Assembly: GCF_016888335.1 (NCBI RefSeq)
Contig: NZ_JAFEJG010000004.1
Location: forward strand, 744,001-808,000
Source: Janibacter endophyticus
GTDB taxonomy: Bacteria > Actinomycetota > Actinomycetes > Actinomycetales > Dermatophilaceae
Direction: 5' to 3'
DNA length: 64,000 bases
Part shown: piece by piece, positions 45,506-54,104 of the stretch
Layout: each line of letters begins with the position of its first letter
Position numbering within the stretch: position 1 is the first letter of the stretch
Notes under the pieces: generated by a model
What the model was told of the DNA's origin: nothing
The model's database searches: none
The model's input: the letters and a program-made list of their open reading frames with translations, nothing else
Made by a program: the position numbers and the translations under genes

Positions 45506-45599
45506 GATGAACCCCGTCTGGCGGGCAGGTGAACAGCAGCCAGCACCCTGTCCAGAGTGCTGCCTGTGGGTCCAGTGTGCCGTGCGCGGCGCGTACTCT
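45506..45599. promoter_or_regulatory. PHO-like pair and senX3 promoter between phoU and senX3
   Basis: GATGAAC 45506-45512 and GGTGAAC 45528-45534 are exactly 22 bp apart (two 11-bp turns). TACTCT (45594-45599) is the senX3 -10, 7 nt before GTG 45607. I see no convincing -10 for phoU. Confidence 0.5.
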
Positions 45600-45606
45600 C
45601 GGTGAC

Positions 45607-46788
45607 GTGGACCCGACGGTTGCGGCAATTTTCGGTGGTATCGCCGGACTGGTCATCGCCGCGCTCGCGTGGGCCGCGATCACCTGGAGCGACCGCGAGC
45701 TCGCGCCGCCCCCGTCGCCCCCGCCGGCCCTGCCCCCGGGCGTCGGCGACGTGCTCGCCGTCCTGCGCTCGAGCGGCATCGTCACGGACGCCGACGGGTG
45801 GGTCGTCAACAACTCGCCCGTCGCGGTGGCCCACGGCCTCGTCCGCAACGGTCGGCTCGCCCACCCCGCGCTCTCCGACCTCGCGATGGCCGTCCGCGCC
45901 GACGGAGTGATCCGCGAGGTCGACCTCGAGCTCCAGCGTGGCGAGCTCCGCACGGGGGACTCGCACTGGGCGGGAACCTTCGTGCATGCCCGCGTCGCCC
46001 CGCTCGGGGACCGGCACGTCCTGCTCCTCGTCGAGGACATGACCCAGAGCCGCCGGGTCGAGCAGGTCCGCCGTGACTTCCTCGGCAACGTCTCGCACGA
46101 GCTGAAGACCCCGGTCGGGGGTCTCGCCCTCCTCGCGGAGGCCGTGCTCGACGCCGCTGACGACCCCGTGGCCGTCCGTCGTTTCGCGACCCGCATGCAG
46201 GTCGAGGCGACCCGGCTGACGATGCTCGTCAAGGAGATCGTCGACCTCTCACGGCTCCAGGCGGCGGAGGTGCTCATCGACCCCGACCTCGTCGACATCG
46301 AGTCGGTCGTCGACGAGGCGTTGGACAACGTCCGCGTCGCTGCCAGCGCCAAGGAGATCGCCCTGGCCGACAAGTGCGCCGAGGACCTCTACGTCCTCGG
46401 CGACCGGGGGCTGCTCGTCACGGCGGTGCGCAACCTCGTCGGCAACGCCATCTCGTACTCGTCCGAGGGGACGAAGGTCGGGGTGGGTGCCCGCCTCGTC
46501 GGAGACCACATCGAGATCGCCGTGACCGACCAGGGGCCCGGCATCCCGCACGAGGAGCAGGCCCGGATCTTCGAGCGCTTCTACCGGATCGACGAGGCCC
46601 GATCACGGGCCACCGGGGGGACCGGCCTGGGCCTGTCCATCGTCAAGCACGTGTGCGCCAACCACGGCGGTGACGTCACCGTCTGGAGCGAAGAGGGGCA
46701 CGGGTCGACCTTCACGATCCGGCTGCCCGCAGCACAGCAGAGTCTCGCCGCCGCGCGCGAGCAGCACGAAAGGGAACCTGCACGATGA
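45607..46788 (+). CDS. senX3: sensor histidine kinase SenX3
   Basis: 393 aa. One N-terminal membrane helix (AAIFGGIAGLVIAALAWAAI), a PAS-like domain at about 50-150, dimerisation/phosphoacceptor FLGNVSHELKTPVGGL near residue 160, then ATPase motifs NLVGNAISYS, VTDQGPGIP and ATGGTGLGLSIVKH. It responds to phosphate limitation through PhoU and the Pst system. A single membrane helix without a large external domain fits sensing via Pst rather than phosphate itself. GTG 45607 is leaderless. Overlaps regX3 by ATGA. Confidence 0.95.
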   Translation: MDPTVAAIFGGIAGLVIAALAWAAITWSDRELAPPPSPPPALPPGVGDVLAVLRSSGIVTDADGWVVNNSPVAVAHGLVRNGRLAHPALSDLAMAVRADGVIREVDLELQRGELRTGDSHWAGTFVHARVAPLGDRHVLLLVEDMTQSRRVEQVRRDFLGNVSHELKTPVGGLALLAEAVLDAADDPVAVRRFATRMQVEATRLTMLVKEIVDLSRLQAAEVLIDPDLVDIESVVDEALDNVRVAASAKEIALADKCAEDLYVLGDRGLLVTAVRNLVGNAISYSSEGTKVGVGARLVGDHIEIAVTDQGPGIPHEEQARIFERFYRIDEARSRATGGTGLGLSIVKHVCANHGGDVTVWSEEGHGSTFTIRLPAAQQSLAAAREQHEREPAR

Positions 46789-47465
46789 CCCGCATCCTTG
46801 TCGTCGAGGACGAGATCTCCTTCTCGGACCCGCTCTCCTACCTCTTGAGCAAGGAGGGCTACGACGTCGAGGTCGTCGACAACGGCCCGGCCGCACTCAC
46901 GGCCTTCGACACCAACGGCGCCGACCTCGTCCTCCTCGACCTCATGCTGCCCGGCCTCTCGGGCATCGACGTGTGCCGCTCGATCCGGCAGCGCTCGAAC
47001 GTCCCGGTCATCATGCTCACGGCCAAGGACGGCGAGATCGACAAGGTCGTCGGCCTCGAGATCGGCGCGGACGACTACGTCACCAAGCCGTACAGCTCGC
47101 GCGAGCTGCTGGCCCGCATCAAGGCCGTGCTGCGCCGCAACACCGAGCCCGAGGAACTGCTCCCGTCGACCATCGAGGGCGGTCCGGTCCGGATGGACGT
47201 CGAGCGCCACGTCGTCTCGATCAACGGCACCCAGACGCCGCTGCCACTCAAGGAGTTCGAGCTGCTCGAGATGCTGCTGCGCAACGTCGGCCGGGTGCTG
47301 ACCCGCGGCCAGCTCATCGACCGGGTGTGGGGCAGCGACTACATCGGCGACACCAAGACCCTCGACGTGCACATCAAGCGGCTCCGCGCCAAGGTCGAGC
47401 CGGACCCCGGTGCGCCGGTGCACATCGTCACGGTCCGCGGGCTGGGCTACAAGTTCGAGGGCTGA
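46785..47465 (+). CDS. regX3: response regulator RegX3
   Basis: 226 aa. The receiver domain has the acidic pair VVEDE, phospho-Asp in LVLLDLMLPG, the switch Thr in IMLTAKD and Lys in YVTKPYSS. The OmpR-type winged helix includes LPLKEFELLEMLLRNVGRV, VWGSDYIGDTKTLDVHIKRLR and GLGYKFEG. It is the likely reader of the 11-bp phased GTTCACC boxes found at pstS, DUF47-pit, phoU/senX3 and the envelope promoters. Confidence 0.96.
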   Translation: MTRILVVEDEISFSDPLSYLLSKEGYDVEVVDNGPAALTAFDTNGADLVLLDLMLPGLSGIDVCRSIRQRSNVPVIMLTAKDGEIDKVVGLEIGADDYVTKPYSSRELLARIKAVLRRNTEPEELLPSTIEGGPVRMDVERHVVSINGTQTPLPLKEFELLEMLLRNVGRVLTRGQLIDRVWGSDYIGDTKTLDVHIKRLRAKVEPDPGAPVHIVTVRGLGYKFEG

Positions 47466-47474
47466 CGCCCGAGG

Positions 47475-47516
47475 ACGGCGAAGGGGGACGACCGCCTGGT
47501 CGTCCCCCTTCGCCGT
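47475..47516. terminator. bidirectional terminator between regX3 and the LpqE-like gene
   Basis: A perfect 19-bp stem (47475-47493 with 47498-47516) with a 4-nt GCCT loop, centred between stops at 47465 and 47526. Each arm contains the CGAAGGGG octamer. Confidence 0.9.
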
Positions 47517-47525
47517 GCGGTCGCG

Positions 47526-48047
47526 TCAGTGCGCGGACTCGGTCTCCGACGCCGTGGGGGTCGGGGCCGGGGTCCAGCCCTCGGGGGCGTAGTCCTCGTA
47601 GTAGCCGGCCGGGTCGAGGACCGGCACGGTCACCGGGGTGACCTCGCCCTGGCCCGACGCGACGCCGATCTCGGCCATCGACCCGGGGCCGACCTCGAGA
47701 CCCGGCAGGACGAGCTTCTCACCCTCGGTCGACAGCGTGATGACGCCGTTTGCCGGGACGGTGGCTCGCAGCGGCTCGGTGCCCTCGCCGGCGACGACCT
47801 GGAAGGTCGCCTCCTCGGCGGTGGCGTTGCCGACGGTCCCGGTGAGGGTCGCGTCGTCGCCCGCCTTGCCGCTCACGACGGCGAGGTTGCGCACCTCGAG
47901 GTCTCCGAGGTCGACGGCGACACCGTCGCCGAGCGACATCGGCTCGTCGGTCTGGAAGGGCGAGGTGTAGCTGCACCCGGCGGTGGCGATGACGGCGATG
48001 AGGGCGACGGCGCCGGCCCGCGCGCGCGTGGTCTTCGAAGGCTTCAC
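47526..48047 (-). CDS. LpqE-like lipoprotein
   Basis: 173 aa. A signal peptide (GAVALIAVIATAGC) ends in a lipobox Cys near residue 25, then a beta-rich domain: GVAVDLGDLEVRNLAVV, ATLTGTVGNATAEEATFQVV and a Pro/Thr-rich tail. In mycobacteria lpqE lies beside carD on the opposite strand, as here; that synteny is the main reason for the name. GTG 48047 has TAGGCT (48060-48055) 7 nt upstream (leaderless). Confidence 0.78.
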   Translation of the reverse strand: MKPSKTTRARAGAVALIAVIATAGCSYTSPFQTDEPMSLGDGVAVDLGDLEVRNLAVVSGKAGDDATLTGTVGNATAEEATFQVVAGEGTEPLRATVPANGVITLSTEGEKLVLPGLEVGPGSMAEIGVASGQGEVTPVTVPVLDPAGYYEDYAPEGWTPAPTPTASETESAH

Positions 48048-48133
48048 GGGGGACAGCCTACCGGCGCCGGTCGCGGCCGTGGAGGCGGTCCGCGAAGGGG
48101 ATGGCGGCGCATCCCACCGCACCCGCTCAACAT

Positions 48134-48160
48134 GTGTCAAGCGACACGCCGTGATATCCT
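48134..48160 (+). promoter_or_regulatory. carD promoter with small dyad
   Basis: TATCCT (48155-48160) is preceded by TGA, giving an extended -10 (TGATATCCT). The -35 zone contains GTGTC-AAGC-GACAC (48134-48147), a 5-bp dyad with 4-bp spacer. The leader to ATG 48188 is about 20 nt. Confidence 0.55.
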
Positions 48161-48187
48161 GAGGGCCGCGAAAGGGGTTTCCTCCAT

Positions 48188-48670
48188 ATGGTTTTCAAGG
48201 TCGGTGAGACGGTCGTGTATCCCCACCACGGGGCTGCGCTGATCGAAGAAATCAAGTCCCGCACGATCAAGGGTGTCGAGAGGACGTACCTCAAGCTGAA
48301 GGTCGCCCAGGGCGACCTGACGATCGAGGTCCCGGCGGAGAACTGCGACCTCGTGGGTGTCCGCGACGTCGTCGGCAAGGAGGGCCTCGACAAGGTCTTC
48401 CAGGTGCTCCGCACACCGCACGTCGAGGAGCCGACCAACTGGTCGCGCCGCTACAAGGCCAACCTCGAGAAGCTCGCCTCGGGTGATGTCATCAAGGTCG
48501 CCGAGGTCGTGCGCGACCTGTGGCGCCGCGAGAAGGACCGCGGCCTCTCGGCCGGGGAGAAGCGGATGCTCGCCAAGGCCCGCCAGATCCTCGTCTCCGA
48601 GCTCGCCCTCGCGGAGAAGACGGACGAGGACAAGGCCGAGGTCATCCTCGACGAGGTCCTCGCCTCTTGA
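48188..48670 (+). CDS. carD: RNA polymerase-binding transcription factor CarD
   Basis: 160 aa, standard length. The N-terminal Tudor-like domain ([38 protein letters not shown]) contacts the RNA polymerase beta subunit. The C-terminal helical domain includes [17 protein letters not shown] and the conserved Trp in [15 protein letters not shown], which stabilises the open complex. It is essential in mycobacteria and stimulates weak promoters. Translation of ispD overlaps its stop. Confidence 0.97.
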   Translation: MVFKVGETVVYPHHGAALIEEIKSRTIKGVERTYLKLKVAQGDLTIEVPAENCDLVGVRDVVGKEGLDKVFQVLRTPHVEEPTNWSRRYKANLEKLASGDVIKVAEVVRDLWRREKDRGLSAGEKRMLAKARQILVSELALAEKTDEDKAEVILDEVLAS

Positions 48671-49383
48671 CCCACAGCCCTCACGACGCCCACGCCCTCC
48701 ACGGCGTGGGCGTCGTCGTTGTGGCGGCAGGGTCCGGGTCCCGGCTGGGCGCCGACCGGCCCAAGGCCTTCGTCCGCCTCGACGGCGAGACGATCCTCGA
48801 GCACGCGCTCGTGAGGGCGCTCGCCGCCGGCGCCGCCCGGGTCGTGCTCGTCGTCCCGGCCGAGCTCGTCGAGGAGGCTCAGGGCTTCCTCGACCTCCAC
48901 GCCGGCTGCGGGTGCGGCGACCCCGTGGTCGTCCCCGGTGGCGCGGAGCGAGGTGACTCGGTGGCCGCCGGGCTCGCCGTGCTCGGAGAGGACATCGACG
49001 TCGTCCTCGTGCACGACGCGGCCCGCTGCCTCACCCCGGCCGTGGTCTACGAGCGGGTCGTCGCCGCGGTGCGCGCCGGCGCTGCCGGGGCTGTCCCTGG
49101 CCTCCCCGTCGTGGACACGATCAAGATCGTCGACGACGACGGGGTGATCACCGCGACGCCTGCGCGCTCCACCCTGCGAGCCGTCCAGACGCCCCAGGGC
49201 TTCCAGCTCGGCCTGCTGCGCGAGGCGCACGCGAGCGGACGCCAGGCGACCGACGACGCAGCCCTCGTCGAGCAGCTCGGGCACGACGTCGTCGTCGTCG
49301 AGGGCGACCCGCTCGGCTTCAAGATCACCGACCAGGAGGACCTGCGCCGGGCCCGCTCGCTGCTCGCGCAGGACGGTCGCTGA
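48667..49383 (+). CDS. ispD: 2-C-methyl-D-erythritol 4-phosphate cytidylyltransferase
   Basis: 238 aa. The nucleotide-binding loop [20 protein letters not shown] is followed by [42 protein letters not shown] and [14 protein letters not shown]. Third step of the MEP isoprenoid pathway. I chose TTG 48667, which overlaps the carD stop as TTGA; GTG 48706 would leave a shorter but workable N-terminus. The 3' end overlaps the oppositely oriented oxidoreductase by 59 bp. Confidence 0.92.
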   Translation: MTHSPHDAHALHGVGVVVVAAGSGSRLGADRPKAFVRLDGETILEHALVRALAAGAARVVLVVPAELVEEAQGFLDLHAGCGCGDPVVVPGGAERGDSVAAGLAVLGEDIDVVLVHDAARCLTPAVVYERVVAAVRAGAAGAVPGLPVVDTIKIVDDDGVITATPARSTLRAVQTPQGFQLGLLREAHASGRQATDDAALVEQLGHDVVVVEGDPLGFKITDQEDLRRARSLLAQDGR

Positions 49384-50530
49384 GCCCGGCCGAGCCTGGG
49401 CCGTCGAGGTGACGCCGGACCGCCCGCGCGGCCGCCCGACCGGCGCGGTTGCCGCCGATCGTGCTCGCGGATGGTCCGTAGCCCACGAGCTGGACCCTCG
49501 GGTCGCGGGCGCTCGTCACCGAGGCCTGGACGTCGTGCCGTCCCGGCACGAGGGCGATCCCGCCCTGCGGCGACCGGAGGTGCAGCGGCGCGAGGTGCCC
49601 GACGTCGGCGCGGAAGCCGGTGGCCCACAGGATGACGTCGGCCGGCTCGTAGCGACCGTCGGCCCACCGGACCCCGTGCGGCTCGATGCGCGCGAAGATC
49701 GGGAGGCGACGCTCGTACACCCCGGTACGGGCGGCAGCCATCTCCTGCGGGCGCAGGGCCAGACCGGTGACGCTGACGACGCTCGCCGGCGGCAGCCCGG
49801 CACGGACCCGCTCGGCCACCTGGGCGACAGCGGCGCGGCCGTCGAATCCGTCGCCGGCCCACCGCGGCGGCCGACGCGTCGACCAGAGGACGTCGGCGAC
49901 CGGGGCGAGCTCGCCGATGTGCTGGACAGCCGAGGCTCCCCCGCCGACGACGAGGACCCGACGGCCGCGGAAGTGCTGGGGACCGGGGTAGCCGGCCGTG
50001 TGGAGCTGCTCGCCGAGGAAGTCCGCCTGGCCGGGGTAGGCGGGGACGAAGGGGCGGCGCCAGGTCCCGGTCGCGCTGACGAGGGTGCGGGTCGTCCGGA
50101 CGCCGTCGTCGGCCCGGACCTCGAGGAGACCGTCGACGTCGTGGACGGCGGTGACCCGGACCGGGCGGAGCACCGGGAGCTCGTGGGCGCGCTCGTAGTC
50201 GGCGAACCACTCGGGCACGACCCGGCGCGCGGGCCTCGCGGACGGCTGCGGTGCGCGGGCGTCGGGCAGGTCGGCGATGCCGTGGACGTCGCCCATCGTC
50301 AAGGAGTCCCACCGGTGCTGCCAGGCGCCACCGGGACGCTCGTCCGCGTCGAGGACGAGGTGCTCGACGCCCAGCCGGCCGAGGTGGAAGGAGGCCGAGA
50401 GGCCGGCCTGCCCGGCCCCGACGACGATCGACTCCCACACCTGCACGTCGAGGTCAACGACGGTCGCGGCAGGTCTATGCCCGCCGGCCGTCGGTGCAGG
50501 GGAGCGCTGCCCATGGTCGGGGTGAACCAT
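49325..50530 (-). CDS. flavin-dependent NAD(P)-binding monooxygenase-like oxidoreductase
   Basis: 401 aa from ATG 50530. The FAD motif is SIVVGAGQAGLSASFHL, followed by LVSATGTWRRPFVPAYPG, the second nucleotide motif RVLVVGGGASAVQHI, VILWATGFRADVGHL and ASTIGGNRAGRAAA. It resembles flavoprotein monooxygenases of the CzcO/YUCCA kind. The start is uncertain: GTG 50446 or 50440 would place the FAD motif nearer the N-terminus, and no Shine-Dalgarno site is clear for any. Its last 59 bp overlap ispD in antisense, so the final ~19 residues may be unconserved. Confidence 0.75.
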   Translation of the reverse strand: MVHPDHGQRSPAPTAGGHRPAATVVDLDVQVWESIVVGAGQAGLSASFHLGRLGVEHLVLDADERPGGAWQHRWDSLTMGDVHGIADLPDARAPQPSARPARRVVPEWFADYERAHELPVLRPVRVTAVHDVDGLLEVRADDGVRTTRTLVSATGTWRRPFVPAYPGQADFLGEQLHTAGYPGPQHFRGRRVLVVGGGASAVQHIGELAPVADVLWSTRRPPRWAGDGFDGRAAVAQVAERVRAGLPPASVVSVTGLALRPQEMAAARTGVYERRLPIFARIEPHGVRWADGRYEPADVILWATGFRADVGHLAPLHLRSPQGGIALVPGRHDVQASVTSARDPRVQLVGYGPSASTIGGNRAGRAAARAVRRHLDGPGSAGLSDRPARAASGPGAGPPGR

Positions 50531-50576
50531 CCGCCATAGGTTCGCAGGACGCGACGGAGCAGGGGAGGTGCGGGCC

Positions 50577-51275
50577 ATGGCGCTCACCCACGGGGCAGAC
50601 ACCCGCGCCCTGATCTCCTCCGTCGCCCGGCTCGACGGCCTGGCCCGCGACTGCTCCGGTGCCGTCACCGAGATGAGCAGGGCGGCCTCCCGGCTCCGCG
50701 CTGCCTGGGGCGGACCCGACGCCGACGGCTTCCAGCGCCGCGCGGCGAGCTCGGCCCGCGAGGTCGAGGCCGTCGCCGAGGCGGTGCGGTGCATGGCGCG
50801 CACCGTGCGGCGTCAGGCCCGCGGTCAGGACGCCGTGAGCGACGACGACGGTGACGGCCTGGCCGCCACGGCACCCGCGCCTGCCCCCACCACGCCGGCG
50901 GTACCCCCTTCGCCCGTGACCCCGCCCCGGCCCCTCGACGAGCTCGTCCCGCCACCCCGGCTGTCGACCAGCCCGACGGACAACGCCCGGTGGTGGGGCC
51001 GGCTCACCGAGGCCGAGCGGGCCGCGGTCCTCGCCGGCCATCCCGGGTGGCTCGGGACCCGCGACGGCATCCCCTTCGACGTCCGCGACGAGGCCAACCG
51101 CGCCTACCTGCCCGTCCTGCGGGCCGACCTCGAGGCGCAGCACGCCGCACTCCTCACCGGGCGGGACGACGCGGTCGCCGACTGGCTCGGGCTCGGCGAC
51201 CAGCACCGCGACCTCCAGCGCCGCTGGGGCGGGCTCGAGACCTGGGTCAGCGGCGACCCGACCGCACTAGGGTGA
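50577..51275 (+). CDS. WXG-like protein with the linker of DUF1023 hydrolases but no hydrolase domain
   Basis: 232 aa. Residues 1-80 are helical with a central AWGGPDADGFQRRA (WXG-like turn) and ALI/LARDC helices, as in ESX/polymorphic-toxin adaptors. A Pro-rich linker (about 95-125) follows, then RWWGRLTEAERAAVLAGHPG and WLGTRDGIPFDVRDEANRAYL, which matches the segment that normally precedes the alpha/beta hydrolase domain of DUF1023 proteins. Here the protein ends about 50 residues later with no catalytic domain, so it is a truncated or minimal form. ATG 50577 has GGGGAGG 8 nt upstream. TAGGTT (50537-50542) is a possible -10. Confidence 0.7.
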   Translation: MALTHGADTRALISSVARLDGLARDCSGAVTEMSRAASRLRAAWGGPDADGFQRRAASSAREVEAVAEAVRCMARTVRRQARGQDAVSDDDGDGLAATAPAPAPTTPAVPPSPVTPPRPLDELVPPPRLSTSPTDNARWWGRLTEAERAAVLAGHPGWLGTRDGIPFDVRDEANRAYLPVLRADLEAQHAALLTGRDDAVADWLGLGDQHRDLQRRWGGLETWVSGDPTALG

Positions 51276-51279
51276 GGGC

Positions 51280-51702
51280 ATGGATCCGAGGCAGCAGCTG
51301 GAGCAGCGGCCGCGCGAGAGCGAGATGGAGGAGCGGTACCTCCGGGTGCTGACCACCGTCCAGGAACGCGTCGCGAGCAAGGTGGGCGTGAGCTGGGACA
51401 CGAGCCCGAGCCGGACGGGTGCGGCGGGCTGCCGGGAGCCCTTCAGCGGGCTCGGTGCGGTGACGTTCAACATCCGCGGTGGAGCGAGCGTCGAGGACTT
51501 CGACATGGCCGACTGGCCGGCGGTCGAGGCCATCGCCGACGACATCGCGCAGGCCGAGGGCTTCACCGCCGAGAAGGTGGTCGTCGTCGACGAGCCGGAC
51601 CTCAAGAAGGTCTCGTGGGTCGACGAGTACGGCAGCGAGCTCGAGGTCGGCGCCCAGCAGGTGCTCGTCCCGGCGATCTACGGCGCGTGCGTCCTCCCGT
51701 GA
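51280..51702 (+). CDS. hypothetical protein, possibly LppA-like without signal peptide
   Basis: 140 aa. The stretch [18 protein letters not shown] and the acidic [20 protein letters not shown] faintly recall LppA-type lipoproteins of actinobacteria, but there is no signal peptide. ATG 51280 has TAGGGT (51268-51273) 6 nt upstream, overlapping the end of the WXG-like gene. The two may form a small functional pair. Low certainty on family. Confidence 0.6.
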   Translation: MDPRQQLEQRPRESEMEERYLRVLTTVQERVASKVGVSWDTSPSRTGAAGCREPFSGLGAVTFNIRGGASVEDFDMADWPAVEAIADDIAQAEGFTAEKVVVVDEPDLKKVSWVDEYGSELEVGAQQVLVPAIYGACVLP

Positions 51703-51724
51703 CCGGGTCGGGGAGACTGGCCGC

Positions 51725-52213
51725 ATGAGCGCGCTGCCACGGGTCGGGATCGGTGTCGACGTCCACGCCTTCGCCGATGCCGGGAGCGGGCGCGAGCTGT
51801 GGGTCGGCGGGATCCGGTGGCCCGACCAGGTCGGTCTCGAGGGTCACTCCGACGCCGACGTCGCCTGCCACGCCGCGTGCGACGCCCTCTTCTCCGCAGC
51901 CGGGATCGGCGACCTCGGCGTGCACTTCGGCACCGACCGCCCCGAGCTCGCGGGCGCCTCGGGGCTGGCCCTGCTCGCGGAGGCGGCCCGGCTCGTCCGG
52001 GCGGCCGGCTACGAGATCGGCAACGTCTCGGTCCAGGTCGTCGGCAACCGGCCCAAGATCGGCACCCGGCGTGATGAGGCGCAGCGGGTCATGAGCGAGG
52101 CGTGCGGTGCGCCGGTCACGCTCTCCGGCACGACGACCGACGGCCTCGGCCTCACCGGCCGGGGTGAGGGAGCGGCGGCGATCGCCACCGCGCTCGTCGT
52201 CAGCGCCGGCTGA
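51725..52213 (+). CDS. ispF: 2-C-methyl-D-erythritol 2,4-cyclodiphosphate synthase
   Basis: 162 aa, standard length. Metal-binding GIGVDVHAF and [18 protein letters not shown], then [21 protein letters not shown] and [17 protein letters not shown]. Fifth step of the MEP pathway. ispD and ispF are separated here by three genes, two unrelated on the plus strand and one on the minus. GGGGAG lies about 9 nt before ATG 51725. Its last 14 bp overlap the convergent amidotransferase. Confidence 0.97.
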   Translation: MSALPRVGIGVDVHAFADAGSGRELWVGGIRWPDQVGLEGHSDADVACHAACDALFSAAGIGDLGVHFGTDRPELAGASGLALLAEAARLVRAAGYEIGNVSVQVVGNRPKIGTRRDEAQRVMSEACGAPVTLSGTTTDGLGLTGRGEGAAAIATALVVSAG

Positions 52214-52931
52214 GCAGGCCCGCCCACGCGGCGACGACGGGGCCCCAGGCTGCGCTGATCTCCGGCTGCCGGCGCTCGAGGTCGTCGAGGATCGCCGGGA
52301 CCTGCTGCGGCGTCGCCCCGGTGAGCCCACCTTCGGCCTGGTCGTTGGCCGCCCACACGCCCACGATCTCCGCGGTCGCCTCAGGGTGGCCCTGGATGCC
52401 CCACACCGAGGCGGCGAACCGGGCCATGAGCAGGTCGTCGCGGTCGTTCGTCGCGAGGGTGAGCGTGCCGGGCGGCGCGGTGACCACGATGTCGTCGTTC
52501 CACTGCGCCACATGGCTGCCGGCAGGCAGCGCCGCTGCCAGCGGGTCGGTGCCGTCCTGGCGCGTCACCGCGCGGGCACCGACGGTCTGCCCCTTCGGGT
52601 TGCGGGCGACCTCACCGCCGAGCGCGACCGCCGCGAGCTGATGACCGAGACAGACCCCGAGGACCGGAGCGTCTTCTGTCGCCGCCGAGCGGATGAGATC
52701 ACGCGTCGCCGGCAGCCACGGCGCCCGCTCGTCGTCGGTCGCACCCATCGACCCGCCGAGGACGAGGAGGCCGTCGACCTCGAGGCGGTCCGGGACCGGC
52801 TCTCCCTGGTAGGGGCGGACGACCTCCAGCTCCACCCCTTCGTCCTCGAGCCACTGCCCGACGAGGGCCGGCGGGCAGCTCTCCTGGTGCTCCACGACCA
52901 GGACGCGACGGACGGCGGAGTGCTCGGGCAT
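52200..52931 (-). CDS. class I glutamine amidotransferase-like protein
   Basis: 243 aa. A stand-alone GATase domain with the catalytic Cys in [17 protein letters not shown], the oxyanion segment [14 protein letters not shown] and the His-Glu pair in [13 protein letters not shown]. Similar proteins act as gamma-glutamyl hydrolases or GMP-synthase-like amidases; the partner is unknown. ATG 52931 has TAGGAT (52943-52938) 6 nt upstream (leaderless). Divergent from the mycothiol dehydrogenase. Confidence 0.85.
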   Translation of the reverse strand: MPEHSAVRRVLVVEHQESCPPALVGQWLEDEGVELEVVRPYQGEPVPDRLEVDGLLVLGGSMGATDDERAPWLPATRDLIRSAATEDAPVLGVCLGHQLAAVALGGEVARNPKGQTVGARAVTRQDGTDPLAAALPAGSHVAQWNDDIVVTAPPGTLTLATNDRDDLLMARFAASVWGIQGHPEATAEIVGVWAANDQAEGGLTGATPQQVPAILDDLERRQPEISAAWGPVVAAWAGLLSRR

Positions 52932-52994
52932 GGCGGGATCCTATGGTGGTCCAGAGGGCGCTCGTCGCGCCGCCACGATCGAGAGGGGCAGACC

Positions 52995-54104
52995 ATGCCG
53001 CAGACCGTCAAGGGAGTCGTCGCACGGACGAAGGGGGCGGACGTCGAGGTCGTCGACATCGTCGTCCCGGACCCCGGCCCCGGTGAGGCCGTCGTGAAGA
53101 TCGAGTCGTGCGGGGTCTGCCACACCGACCTGCACTACCGGGAGGGCGGGATCAACGACGAGTTCCCCTTCCTCCTCGGGCATGAGGCGGCCGGCGTCGT
53201 CGAGGCGGTCGGTGAAGGGGTGACCGAGGTCGCCCCCGGCGACTTCGTCGTCCTCAACTGGCGGGCCGTGTGCGGTCAGTGCCGGGCCTGCGCCAAGGGC
53301 AAGCCGTGGTACTGCTTCGCGACGCACAACGCGGAGCAGAAGATGACGCTCGCCGAGACCGGCGAGGAGCTGACGCCGGCGCTGGGCATCGGGGCCTTCA
53401 TCGAGAAGACCCTCGTCGCGGCCGGGCAGTGCACCAAGGTCGACGCGGAGGCCGAGGCGGCGGCCGTCGGTCTGCTGGGCTGCGGGGTCATGGCCGGTTT
53501 CGGCGCCGCGGTGAACACCGGTGGCGTGGGGCGCGGCGACTCGATCGCGGTCATCGGCTGCGGCGGCGTCGGTGACGCGGCGATCGCCGGCGCGCAGGTC
53601 GCCGGCGCGACGACGATCATCGCCGTCGACGTCGACGAGCGGAAGCTCGAGACGGCGAAGAGCTTCGGCGCCACGCACACCGTCAACGGGTCCACCGAGG
53701 ACGTCGTCGAGCGGATCCGCGAGCTGACCGGCGGCTTCGGCGCGGACGTCGTCGTCGAGGCGGTCGGGCGGCCGGAGACCTACGAGCAGGCGTTCTACGC
53801 GCGGGACCTCGCGGGCACCGTCGTGCTCGTCGGCGTGCCGACGCCGGAGCAGGAGGTCACGCTGCCGATGATCGAGATCTTCGGTCGCGGCGGCGCGCTG
53901 AAGTCGAGCTGGTACGGCGACTGCCTGCCGAGCCGGGACTTCCCGATGCTCGTCGACCTCTACCGGCAGGGACGCTTCGACCTCGAGGCGTTCGTCACCG
54001 AGCGGATCGGGCTCGGTGACGTCGAGGCGGCGTTCGACAAGATGCACGCCGGCGACGTCCTGCGATCGGTCGTCGTCCTCGAGCAGGACGGGGCGTCGGC
54101 ATGA
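52995..54104 (+). CDS. mscR: S-(hydroxymethyl)mycothiol dehydrogenase
   Basis: A 369-aa zinc-dependent class III alcohol dehydrogenase: catalytic zinc Cys in [16 protein letters not shown] and the [11 protein letters not shown] region, the structural-zinc cluster [15 protein letters not shown], and the NAD site [15 protein letters not shown]. It oxidises the formaldehyde-mycothiol adduct to S-formylmycothiol. ATG 52995 has GAGAGGGG 7 nt upstream. Overlaps the next gene by ATGA, forming a formaldehyde detoxification pair. Confidence 0.92.
   Translation: MPQTVKGVVARTKGADVEVVDIVVPDPGPGEAVVKIESCGVCHTDLHYREGGINDEFPFLLGHEAAGVVEAVGEGVTEVAPGDFVVLNWRAVCGQCRACAKGKPWYCFATHNAEQKMTLAETGEELTPALGIGAFIEKTLVAAGQCTKVDAEAEAAAVGLLGCGVMAGFGAAVNTGGVGRGDSIAVIGCGGVGDAAIAGAQVAGATTIIAVDVDERKLETAKSFGATHTVNGSTEDVVERIRELTGGFGADVVVEAVGRPETYEQAFYARDLAGTVVLVGVPTPEQEVTLPMIEIFGRGGALKSSWYGDCLPSRDFPMLVDLYRQGRFDLEAFVTERIGLGDVEAAFDKMHAGDVLRSVVVLEQDGASA

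Noticed and set aside
50515-50527. GGTGAAC at 50521 as another PHO box
   Set aside because: No second unit is found 11 or 22 bp away on either side, and neighbouring genes have no phosphate link.
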